6,308 nt of DNA. Source: Methylocystaceae bacterium (GTDB lineage: Bacteria; Pseudomonadota; Alphaproteobacteria; Rhizobiales; Beijerinckiaceae). The notes beneath the pieces were generated by a model. The model was not told the origin of the DNA and did not search any database. It was given only the letters and a program-made list of their open reading frames with translations. Both the position numbers and the translations under genes were made by a program. Location of the stretch: contig PLZT01000737.1 in NCBI GenBank assembly GCA_003152255.1, positions 1 to 6,308 on the forward strand. Reading direction: 5' to 3'. Positions 1 to 6,036 of the stretch are shown here, one piece after another; the first letter of the stretch is position 1, and every line of letters starts with the position of its first letter.

Positions 1-80
1 GCACTCGACGAACATACGGTCTAGGGAGCGCCAATTTTGTTCACAAGGCGAGCAAACACGCCGTGGCGCGCTCCTGAGCC
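1..80. other. Intergenic tail downstream of the operon
   Basis: These 80 bases follow the stop codon of the last operon gene and run to the window edge. I see no complete gene. A minus-strand ATG at 15-13 opens a frame of only five codons before the window ends and has no Shine-Dalgarno sequence, so it is not called. The stretch contains an imperfect hairpin, listed separately, with no T-run after it on the minus strand. Confidence 0.6.
25..74 (-). other. Possible long-loop hairpin after the operon
   Basis: GGAGCG (25-30) pairs with CGCTCC (69-74). The stem can extend by two pairs across a two-base bulge (31-32 with 65-66). A smaller internal stem, GGCG (47-50) with CGCC (59-62), lies inside the loop. 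It starts 7 bases past the stop codon of the last gene, so it could protect the mRNA 3' end or act in Rho-dependent termination. No U-tract follows on the minus strand, so it is not a standard intrinsic terminator. A chance structure in GC-rich DNA is quite possible. Confidence 0.22.
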
Positions 81-2927
81 CTACGCCGCCGTCCGTCCTG
101 CTCGCTCTGATAATGGATCGCGGATAATGCCAGATCCGCTCAGGATCAGTCCAGGCGGCACGGCCTCGCCATAGAAACTAAGCCGTTCCGCGCGCTGGAC
201 CGGCTCCACGGTTCTGAGACGGCCTGTCTTGACCGGAGCGATTCCGCACTTCTCAAGCTTATCTGCGATCTTAGATCGTAGCGAGCTGGGAAGATCCAGG
301 CGCCGGTCGTCGACGGCGCGGGCGGCCCGCAAGAACAGCGTCTGCGCTTCCGTGAATTCCGCATCTTTCCAGTCGAATCGGCGAAACGCCTCGTAAGCCT
401 TTTCGACAAGCGTCGGCGGCGCGATGTTCTCCGGTCCAGCGTAGAACGGCGTCCGGGTGAGAAGGAATCCCAGCGCCGCGAGATAGGGCGCACAATGCTT
501 TTTCTCAGACGCCAATTCCACGACCGTCTCGATGAAGCGCTCGACGAGCTCCCTTTTGAGGTCCTGTCCGATCCGTTCGAAAGCGCCAACCATGCGGATC
601 AGTTCGGCGGGGACGTTTTTCTGCTCGAAAATCTTATGTTTTTCAGCCGCGAGCAGGGCTTCCTGCCGCTCCTGGGACAGGCCTCCGGCCACGCGCCTCC
701 ACAAGACATATTCTTGAAGTTTCGTTCTTTTGCCCGGAAACCGAAGCCCCTCGTTGCAGATCCGACAGAGCTGCTCGAGGCGGAGTTCGTCCATAGCGAG
801 ACCAAAGCCGGGACGGAGCAGGAAACCGGCGAGTATGAGCCAAGTCTCCTCATGCTCGACAGAAAAGGCGCGGGCGTTTTGGCTCGCCGCCAGGCTGGTC
901 CAAAGGTCGCGGAGCAGGGTCGCATTCCAGTCGCCTTTAGAGCGACCGAGAATTTGCTCCAAGCTCTCGATGAGCCGGGGCGCCGTGAGCTTTTCACGCT
1001 TGCCGAGCGGCTTTGTAAAGGCTGCGCTGATCCGTTGTTCGGCCTCGGCCAGCGCGGCCGGCGGAACATCGGGCTCAGCCTGCGTCTCGCCCGCCAGCGC
1101 CGCAACCGGCGCGGCGCCCCCCTCCTGCGGCCTCAGATTGAATTCGAGCGGCCAGGACTGCGGGATCTGCACGGCGAGGCTGCGGCAGGAAAGTTGAAGC
1201 AGACCCAATTCATTGATCTTGGCGTTCAAGACGACGGGAATCGTAGAGTCGCCTCCGGCCGCCTGCGGCGCCGTCGCGACGGTTTCGAGCGGCGGCAAAG
1301 CATGAAACTCTTCCGGCGTCAGCTCGACGACGTCGCCGGCCTTGGTCTCGTCATGCCGCGTTGACGTATAGACCTGAAACCGGACCGGCCTGTTGACGCG
1401 AAGATGCAGATCGAGGTCGGACAGTTCAATGAGCTCTCCAGCCGGAGCGCCGTGCGGGAGAATGCAAATGAGCGGGCGGCGAGCCGCCTCGTTGTCGCCA
1501 TGCGACGTCCGATGCGCTTCGACAAAGACCGCGCGCGCCGCGCCCCCCTCGATGCGGCCGGCGCCTTTGCGCAACAGCTTGCCGGAATAGGCCGCGCCCC
1601 GCGCGACGGCGAGATCGAGCTCCGCATTCTCCAGCGCTTGCGGCAATCGCCCGTCTTGCCAGACGCCGATTTGCTCGCGCAGCCGCTCTCTCAGCCGCGG
1701 GGCAAGGAGCGAACCACCGTTGAAGAGCACGGCGTCAACGGCGGGACGATCGCGCAGAAACGCCGCGAGATGCCGCGTGATCGCGCTGTCGGACGCATAG
1801 GGAAGTCCCCACTCCCTCACCGCGCCGGAAAGACGCCGGGGACGATCGGTCGGCAGGCACTCGGGGAAGAATCCTTCGAGGATCATCCCCTCCAACTCTG
1901 CGCGCGTCACCGTCGCGGAAAGCGAGTTGGCGAAGACGCTCGAGCTGCGGCCTGGAATCGAAACTGTAAAGGTCTCGTCAGGCGCGGGCTCGCCATCACC
2001 TAGCGCTCTTTCTTTAAGTGACCGGCACTGGGCGATGAGATGATCCCACTGTGCGGCGGAAAGTCCGGCGTCTCCCGTCGCGAGACGCGTTTCGGCCAAA
2101 TGTGCGATCGCGAGATCAATATTGTCGCCTCCGAGCAGGATATGGTCACTCACGGCGACCCGCTTGATCTCGGGTTCGCCGCCGCCCTCGTGCCGGCTGA
2201 GTTCGAACAGGCTGAAATCCGATGTGCCGCCGCCGATGTCGATCACCAGGATGTGAGCCGGGGCGGGTCCGGGATCCGGCAAGGCGCGCCATGGATCGGC
2301 ACCGTCCGTCTTCTGTTCCAACCAAGCGTAGAACGCCGCCTGCGGCTCTTCGAGCAGACGCACGTGATCGGGGAAGCCGGCTTGCTGCGCGGCGAGGAGC
2401 GTCAGCCGTTGCGCCGCAGCGTCGAAGGAGGCCGGAACGGTGATCGTAATATCCTGGGCGTCGAACTCGACGCCGGGGCCTTGCCCCGCAAACCGGTCAT
2501 TCCATGCCGCGCGCAGATGCGCAAGAATGAGCGCCGACGCGGTGACGGGCGAGATCTTGTCGTGCTCCGCTACCGTATCGGACAGCCACGGCAGGAAAGG
2601 CGCGGTGCGGTCGGCGGCATGATGGCACAGCCAGGATTTTGCAGACTGGACGACGCGCCCCGGCGTTTCGCTGGCCTTGCGCTTGGCCAGCCGGCCGATC
2701 ACCCATTCGCCGGAACCAAGGCCGCGATCGCGCATTTGCGCTGCGATCGCGTCCTCCGGCAAATAGAGGAACGACGGAACCGTAACGGACTCCATCATCG
2801 TCGACGGGGTGTCCCATTGCAGTATCGCAATAACCACTGAGCCTCCATCGCCGGAAAGCGGAGTGAACGACAAGACGGAATTGCTGGTGCCAAGATCGAC
2901 GCCGATGCTGAATTTGGGCTGCGTCAT
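81..2927 (-). CDS. Hsp70-family protein with C-terminal DUF3731-type domain
   Basis: Divergent Hsp70 ATPase of about 948 residues, against about 640 for DnaK. Actin-like ATPase domain, about 1-450: phosphate-1 loop GVDLGTSNS (D11), lysine in SAKSWL (K97, matching the catalytic DnaK lysine), TVPASF (163-168), LLEEPQAAFYAW (E194), phosphate-2 loop DIGGGTSDF (D230), GGDN (266-269) and adenosine motif LFNGG (401-405). A beta-rich region (about 455-600) fits a diverged substrate-binding domain. An Ala/Pro-rich linker (about 600-625) leads to a mostly helical region (about 628-890) resembling DUF3731, with LLRPGFG and LWRRVAGGL; this domain is known to follow Hsp70 ATPase domains. No signal peptide or membrane segment is seen, so it is probably cytoplasmic. 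The ATG at 2927 is chosen because AAGGA precedes it by 7 bases and the Hsp70 N-terminus begins right after; an in-frame ATG at 2966 has no good ribosome site. It is the last gene of the operon. Client and partners are unknown. The Hsp70 assignment is near certain; the DUF3731 name is from memory of the family. Confidence 0.95.
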   Translation of the reverse strand: MTQPKFSIGVDLGTSNSVLSFTPLSGDGGSVVIAILQWDTPSTMMESVTVPSFLYLPEDAIAAQMRDRGLGSGEWVIGRLAKRKASETPGRVVQSAKSWLCHHAADRTAPFLPWLSDTVAEHDKISPVTASALILAHLRAAWNDRFAGQGPGVEFDAQDITITVPASFDAAAQRLTLLAAQQAGFPDHVRLLEEPQAAFYAWLEQKTDGADPWRALPDPGPAPAHILVIDIGGGTSDFSLFELSRHEGGGEPEIKRVAVSDHILLGGDNIDLAIAHLAETRLATGDAGLSAAQWDHLIAQCRSLKERALGDGEPAPDETFTVSIPGRSSSVFANSLSATVTRAELEGMILEGFFPECLPTDRPRRLSGAVREWGLPYASDSAITRHLAAFLRDRPAVDAVLFNGGSLLAPRLRERLREQIGVWQDGRLPQALENAELDLAVARGAAYSGKLLRKGAGRIEGGAARAVFVEAHRTSHGDNEAARRPLICILPHGAPAGELIELSDLDLHLRVNRPVRFQVYTSTRHDETKAGDVVELTPEEFHALPPLETVATAPQAAGGDSTIPVVLNAKINELGLLQLSCRSLAVQIPQSWPLEFNLRPQEGGAAPVAALAGETQAEPDVPPAALAEAEQRISAAFTKPLGKREKLTAPRLIESLEQILGRSKGDWNATLLRDLWTSLAASQNARAFSVEHEETWLILAGFLLRPGFGLAMDELRLEQLCRICNEGLRFPGKRTKLQEYVLWRRVAGGLSQERQEALLAAEKHKIFEQKNVPAELIRMVGAFERIGQDLKRELVERFIETVVELASEKKHCAPYLAALGFLLTRTPFYAGPENIAPPTLVEKAYEAFRRFDWKDAEFTEAQTLFLRAARAVDDRRLDLPSSLRSKIADKLEKCGIAPVKTGRLRTVEPVQRAERLSFYGEAVPPGLILSGSGIIRDPLSERAGRTAA

Positions 2928-2934
2928 CCGCCTG

Positions 2935-2939
2935 TCCTT
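2935..2939 (-). promoter_or_regulatory. Ribosome binding site deciding the start of the second Hsp70
   Basis: AAGGA on the minus strand lies 7 bases before the ATG at 2927. The alternative in-frame ATG at 2966 is preceded by a GC-rich sequence without a comparable purine motif. This supports the shorter protein beginning MTQPKFSIGVDLG. Confidence 0.7.
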
Positions 2940-2956
2940 GCAACGCTCTGCTTTAA

Positions 2957-2971
2957 GGCGGTCCATCCGCC
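2957..2971 (-). other. Small intercistronic hairpin
   Basis: In the 66-base gap between the two Hsp70 genes the minus strand reads GGCGG-ATGGA-CCGCC, a 5-bp perfect GC stem with a 5-base loop. The loop contains the upstream in-frame ATG (2966-2964), which would be occluded, while the AAGGA and ATG at 2927 lie 3' of the stem. It could tune relative expression or mRNA processing. The stem is short, so chance is possible. Confidence 0.3.
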
Positions 2972-2993
2972 GGTCGGTCGGCGCTGTTTCCGC

Positions 2994-4835
2994 CTATTCC
3001 GTCCTGACCTGGAATTCGACCTTCCAGCGGCGATCCGACTTGGTGTGCTTCATCCACAACTCGAGAGTTCCGAGTTCGGTGACGACCGCGTGGATCTGCA
3101 CCGGAACCGGCTGACCCGCCGGAATGTCTTCGACCGCGGCGAGATCGACCTCGAGAAGGCTGATTTCGAGCAACTCGCGTTCCGCGTCGGGCAGGATCTG
3201 CCCGGGCGCGTCGCCGCTTCTCACCTCCGATGAAAAGAACCGGAAGTCCGCAGGCTGCCCGGTGATGAGCGCAAGCTCTCGCCCCTCGATCAAGACTTCG
3301 GACCCTTCCTCCATTCCCTGCGGCACGACGCAGAGCGCTTTAAGCGGCGGCCTGATGCCCGGCACCGCCGGCATTGAGGTCTCGAGACCGATGTAATAGG
3401 AGCGCGACGCGCCCGCCTTGATCCGGAGTCCCTTCCCGGTGACGCGATTGCGTCCATAGAAGGAAGCCCCTTTGGCCACCGCGAGATCAGGCTGGTATCC
3501 GGCTAGCTCGCGAACCGCCTGACCGTCGCTCCAGCCCGTCAGCAGATCGCGCACGCGCCGCCGGATCGGAGCGGCTTTGAAGACGCCGCCGTTGAACAAA
3601 ACGGCGGTGGGCGCGAGAAACGGCTTCGAGCGGGCTTCGGCGGCGACCAAGGACCGCAGCGCCTCGCTCGATTCCACGTTTTCGAGGCTGCGCATGAGGA
3701 AGCGGGCGAGATGCTTGCTGATGACCGGGTCGCTCGCATAAGGCAGCCCGAATTCCTGCAGCCCGGCTCGCCGTGTCTTCTGCGGCAATTCCTCGAAGCC
3801 AGTTCTGGGGAAGAAACCATCGAGCACGATCTGTTCGAGCGCCTTCCGATCGAGTTTCGTCGAGACGGTCCCGCCAAACAGGCTAGACCCCCTCGAGGGC
3901 ACGGCGATGGGAAACTCGGCCATCGTTTCGTCTTCGAGCATCGCCTCCTTGGCCTTGCCGGCGGAATGGATCAGCGCGAGAAACTGCATGTCGCTGATCG
4001 ACTTCCCTTCCGCCTCGAGACCGGCGCGCAGCGCATAAGCGAGCGCCAGATCCATGTTGTCGCCGCCGAGCAGGATATGGTCGCCGACGCTGATGCGGTC
4101 GAGCTCAAGAACGCCTTCTTTTTCCGAGATCGCGATGAGGGTGAAATCGGCGGTGCCGCCGCCAATATCGCAAACCAGTACGATGTCGCCGGGGCGAACT
4201 TGCGCTCGCCAATCCTTGCCGGCCTGGGCAGTCCAAGCGTAAAACGCCGCGAGAGGCTCCTCCAGCAGAACGACCTTCCCTAGACCAGCCGCCTCTGCGG
4301 CCTCGGCAGTCAGGTTTCTTGCAACTTCGTCGAAAGATGCGGGGACGGTCAAAACAATTTGGGCGTCCGCTAAATCGAAATCCTCGCCCTTTCCGCGCAT
4401 CGCGTGGCGAACGCTCTCTCTGATGTGCTCAAGGCACATGCGCGAGCAATCGAATGCGGAGAGTTTCGCTTCCCTGATCTCGGACTTCCAGGGCAGGACG
4501 TGCTGCCGAGGATCGATATGCGGGTTCGACAGCCATGATTTCGCCGAGGTGATCAATCGGTCTGGAACCAGCGCGCCATGCTCGCGCGCAAAATGGCCGA
4601 TGATCGGCTCGCCCCGCTCGCCTGTTCGCCACGGCAGGGGAAAGGCGCCTGCGGGAAACTCTTCGGGATGGGGGATGTAAACGGCGGAAGGCAAAGTAGG
4701 CTTCTCGCCCGTGCGATTGGGGCCCAACGCCTGGGTGAGTTCGATGATTTCCGTGCGTTCGCTGTCGATATCTGAAATGGCGATCGCGCTATTGCTCGTG
4801 CCGAGGTCGATACCGAGACTGAACCGATAGTTCAT
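2994..4835 (-). CDS. Hsp70-family protein, short form without lid domain
   Basis: Divergent Hsp70 ATPase of 613 residues. ATPase motifs in order: phosphate-1 loop GIDLGTSNS (D10), lysine in SAKSWL (K99), TVPASF (163-168), LLEEPLAAFYAW (E193), phosphate-2 loop DIGGGTADF (D223), GGDN (257-260), LFNGG (413-417) and PDLAVAKGA (449-457). All residues expected for ATP binding and hydrolysis appear to be present. Residues about 465-613 look like a beta-rich substrate-binding domain ending in RWKVEFQVR. There is no helical lid and no EEVD-like tail, so the protein stops where DnaK would begin its lid. No signal peptide or membrane segment is seen. The start codon overlaps the stop of the upstream DUF2760 gene as ATGA (4835-4832), which suggests translational coupling. 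The protein is paralogous to the ATPase part of the next gene, sharing motifs not typical of DnaK. Client and cochaperones are unknown. HscC- or YegD-like naming is avoided because the operon context differs. Confidence 0.95.
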   Translation of the reverse strand: MNYRFSLGIDLGTSNSAIAISDIDSERTEIIELTQALGPNRTGEKPTLPSAVYIPHPEEFPAGAFPLPWRTGERGEPIIGHFAREHGALVPDRLITSAKSWLSNPHIDPRQHVLPWKSEIREAKLSAFDCSRMCLEHIRESVRHAMRGKGEDFDLADAQIVLTVPASFDEVARNLTAEAAEAAGLGKVVLLEEPLAAFYAWTAQAGKDWRAQVRPGDIVLVCDIGGGTADFTLIAISEKEGVLELDRISVGDHILLGGDNMDLALAYALRAGLEAEGKSISDMQFLALIHSAGKAKEAMLEDETMAEFPIAVPSRGSSLFGGTVSTKLDRKALEQIVLDGFFPRTGFEELPQKTRRAGLQEFGLPYASDPVISKHLARFLMRSLENVESSEALRSLVAAEARSKPFLAPTAVLFNGGVFKAAPIRRRVRDLLTGWSDGQAVRELAGYQPDLAVAKGASFYGRNRVTGKGLRIKAGASRSYYIGLETSMPAVPGIRPPLKALCVVPQGMEEGSEVLIEGRELALITGQPADFRFFSSEVRSGDAPGQILPDAERELLEISLLEVDLAAVEDIPAGQPVPVQIHAVVTELGTLELWMKHTKSDRRWKVEFQVRTE

Positions 4836-5461
4836 CGAACCTCAACCTCGGCGGGGGCGATCGCCGGCAAACGGTCTGCGCTCGTCGTCACCAAACGCGG
4901 CAGCTTAACCCATTCCGCCCTCCATCCGTGATGTACGAGCGTTCCCATGAAGGGGGGCTCCCCGCTGATCCTGCCGACCAGGCGGTAATCATCCGGGGCG
5001 TATTGGGGCGGGACGGTGACTTTCGATCCTTCGCCTTCTTCGCGTATGCGCCGTATCCCGAAATGCTCTAGAAGAGCCGCTCTGCACCCTTCATGCAGGA
5101 CCCTCCCAGCCGCGCCGACCTGGGCGTCGCTGTAGCCAGCAATGTCATCCATCAGGAAGTCGACCAGGCGGCCCTTTTCCTGAAAAATCGAAAGGAGATT
5201 GACCACATCGGCGTCCGCCTTGCTCTCCGGCGGCTCGGTAACGGGAAGCTGGACCGGTTCGGGGGTGGTCTGCACGGGCGCCATGGTTTTCGGACGTTCG
5301 GCGATAAGTGCGATAAAGAGCAAAAGCGCCATGCCGGCGATCGCCGTTGGCAGTATGGCGCGCGCCTCGTCGGCATAGGGCACCGGCAGCGTGTCCGGAG
5401 CGAGCGCTAAACCGGCGAGCGCAAGAAGAACTAAGGCGAGAATGACGCTGAGGCTTCGCAT
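4832..5461 (-). CDS. DUF2760-type protein with N-terminal membrane hairpin
   Basis: Predicted protein of 209 residues, function unknown. Residues about 3-21 and 36-54 are strongly hydrophobic and separated by a short acidic loop (APDTLPVPYADEA). The second ends in AERPK, which predicts both termini in the cytoplasm with the loop outside the inner membrane. A Pro-rich linker (about 57-82) joins this to a soluble domain (about 84-208) resembling DUF2760: GRLVDFLMDDIAGYSDAQVG, then a region with EGSKVTVPP, GEPPFMGTLVHHGW and a terminal APAEVEV. From memory of the family, DUF2760 genes often sit beside Hsp70 genes, as here. The ATG at 5461 is preferred because the hydrophobic segment starts directly after it and a purine run (5483-5473) precedes it, though its spacing of 11 bases is long. 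A TTG at 5527 would add 22 residues but lacks a ribosome site. It is the first gene of the operon and overlaps the next by four bases. A role as membrane anchor or adaptor for the Hsp70s is inference. Confidence 0.85.
   Translation of the reverse strand: MRSLSVILALVLLALAGLALAPDTLPVPYADEARAILPTAIAGMALLLFIALIAERPKTMAPVQTTPEPVQLPVTEPPESKADADVVNLLSIFQEKGRLVDFLMDDIAGYSDAQVGAAGRVLHEGCRAALLEHFGIRRIREEGEGSKVTVPPQYAPDDYRLVGRISGEPPFMGTLVHHGWRAEWVKLPRLVTTSADRLPAIAPAEVEVR
4840..4849 (-). promoter_or_regulatory. Ribosome binding site for the first Hsp70, inside the upstream gene
   Basis: The minus strand carries GAGGTTGAGG just before the ATG at 4835, giving two GAGG motifs at spacings of 10 and 4 bases. 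It lies within the last codons of the DUF2760 gene, whose stop overlaps the ATG. This arrangement fits reinitiation by terminating ribosomes. Confidence 0.55.
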
Positions 5462-5557
5462 TGCTTTTCGAACTTCTTTTTTCGACGTCTTCCCTGGAAC
5501 GCACAAACAACAATGGCGCGCCTTCAATAGCCGAAAGGGGGATGATCGGACGCTTCT

Positions 5558-5586
5558 ATAATAGGGACGGCGTCAGCCAATAACAA
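5558..5586 (-). promoter_or_regulatory. Sigma70-like promoter of the DUF2760-Hsp70-Hsp70 operon
   Basis: On the minus strand TTGTTA (5586-5581; 4 of 6 to the -35 consensus) is followed by a 17-base spacer and TATTAT (5563-5558; 5 of 6 to the -10 consensus). Transcription would begin near 5551, giving about 90 bases of leader before the ATG at 5461. The -10 is embedded in CCCTATTAT, which also loosely resembles a heat-shock sigma32 -10 (CCCCATnT), but the -35 lacks the expected CTTGAA. No operator repeat is apparent. Confidence 0.5.
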
Positions 5587-5671
5587 TCTCTCCGGCGGCG
5601 CTTCGGCCGGCCGGGCAAAAATTGGCTCAGAGCGCGCGCTGTTGATCCAGATCTGGGCCTTTGTTTTCCTC

Positions 5672-5780
5672 CCCGCGTCGCGGTGCGGGTTCCCTCTCCC
5701 GCTTTAGCGGGGGAGGGTCAGGGAGGGGGCGCTTGCAGCACATGGAACATCAAAACTCCCGCCCCACCTCTCCGCAGGGG
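5672..5780. repeat. GC-rich palindromic intergenic repeat element
   Basis: Two hairpins stand side by side: CCCGC (5672-5676) with GCGGG (5685-5689), and a 12-bp stem with one T-G wobble, 5692-5703 with 5706-5717, around CCCTCTCCCGCT. The following GGGAGGG repeats and the later CCCCACCTCTCCGCAGGGG (5762-5780) complete a pattern that resembles the dispersed palindromic elements common between genes in Hyphomicrobiales. Family membership is from general recollection; only one copy is visible here. It could act as a bidirectional transcription barrier or mRNA-stabilising structure. Confidence 0.5.
5709..5729 (+). other. G-quadruplex-forming motif
   Basis: Four G-tracts of 5, 3, 3 and 5 bases (5709-5713, 5715-5717, 5721-5723, 5725-5729) are separated by loops A, TCA and A. 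This meets the usual G3+ with 1-7 base loop rule with very short loops, which favours stable folding. The first two tracts also form one arm of the adjacent hairpin, so the two structures would compete. Confidence 0.55.
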
Positions 5781-5796
5781 TGTGCGTCGGCTTTGA

Positions 5797-5921
5797 CACG
5801 TTAAGCTGTTTTACTTGTCAAGCGTCTTAATCGGCCGCCATCCGTCACTGCCAAATCAACGGCTTGCGCGAGCGCCATAACGGCAAAATCGTCTCACGTC
5901 CGCCGTTACTGACTTAACGTG
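5797..5921. repeat. Short inverted repeat pair CACGTTAAG / CTTAACGTG
   Basis: CACGTTAAG (5797-5805) recurs as its exact reverse complement at 5913-5921, bounding 125 bases. A second pair, TTGACA (5793-5798) and TGTCAA (5816-5821), and a third, TAACGGC (5878-5884) and GCCGTTA (5902-5908), lie in the same stretch. They may mark the end of the IS element or an old insertion scar. No flanking target duplication is visible, so significance is uncertain. Confidence 0.25.
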
Positions 5922-6036
5922 ATGGTGTGGACGACGCTCGCCCCGGCATTCGGCTCGATTGCGAGCTGTGCCAAGATGGTCGTTGTTGAGCAACCCCGTG
6001 AAGGAGCGCCGTCCAGGGTCAGCCTCACATTCCGTG

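Larger units (their letters stand above)
5528..6036. other. Intergenic region between the operon and the IS transposase
   Basis: About 500 bases without a convincing gene. From left to right it holds the operon promoter, short perfect palindromes AGCGCGCGCT (5631-5640) and CCAGATCTGG (5647-5656), a GC-rich palindromic element with a G-quadruplex motif (5672-5780), and AT-richer DNA with short inverted repeats (5797-5921). The last part, roughly 5922-6036, is probably the untranslated 3' end of the ISL3 element. A 64-codon plus-strand frame at 5919-6113 runs antisense into the transposase and is judged spurious. Confidence 0.6.

Noticed and set aside
13..15. Possible start of another minus-strand gene
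   Set aside because: Only five codons are visible and there is no ribosome binding site, so it cannot be supported.
495..1364. Plus-strand open frame of 289 codons antisense to the long Hsp70
   Set aside because: It lies entirely opposite a strongly supported Hsp70-family gene, its translation is rich in Arg/Ala/Gly without a recognisable domain, and long antisense frames are expected in GC-rich DNA.
2040..2840. Plus-strand open frame of 266 codons opposite the Hsp70 ATPase domain
   Set aside because: It is a shadow of the conserved ATPase-coding sequence, with no family resemblance and no independent ribosome site or promoter noted.
3711..4283. Plus-strand open frame of 190 codons opposite the short Hsp70
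   Set aside because: It is a frame shadow of conserved motifs on the other strand (for example opposite GGDN and DIGGGT).
5462..5527. Longer DUF2760 protein starting at the TTG at 5527
   Set aside because: There is no Shine-Dalgarno sequence before the TTG, it lies only about 24 bases from the predicted transcription start, and the extra 22 residues do not resemble the conserved part of the protein.
5557..5562. Perfect TATAAT on the plus strand
   Set aside because: It has no acceptable -35 at 15-19 bases upstream and no plus-strand gene follows; it is the overlapping complement of the minus-strand -10.
5953..5966. Hairpin GCTCG-ATTG-CGAGC considered as transposase terminator
   Set aside because: On the minus strand no T-run follows the stem, and the stem is only five base pairs.
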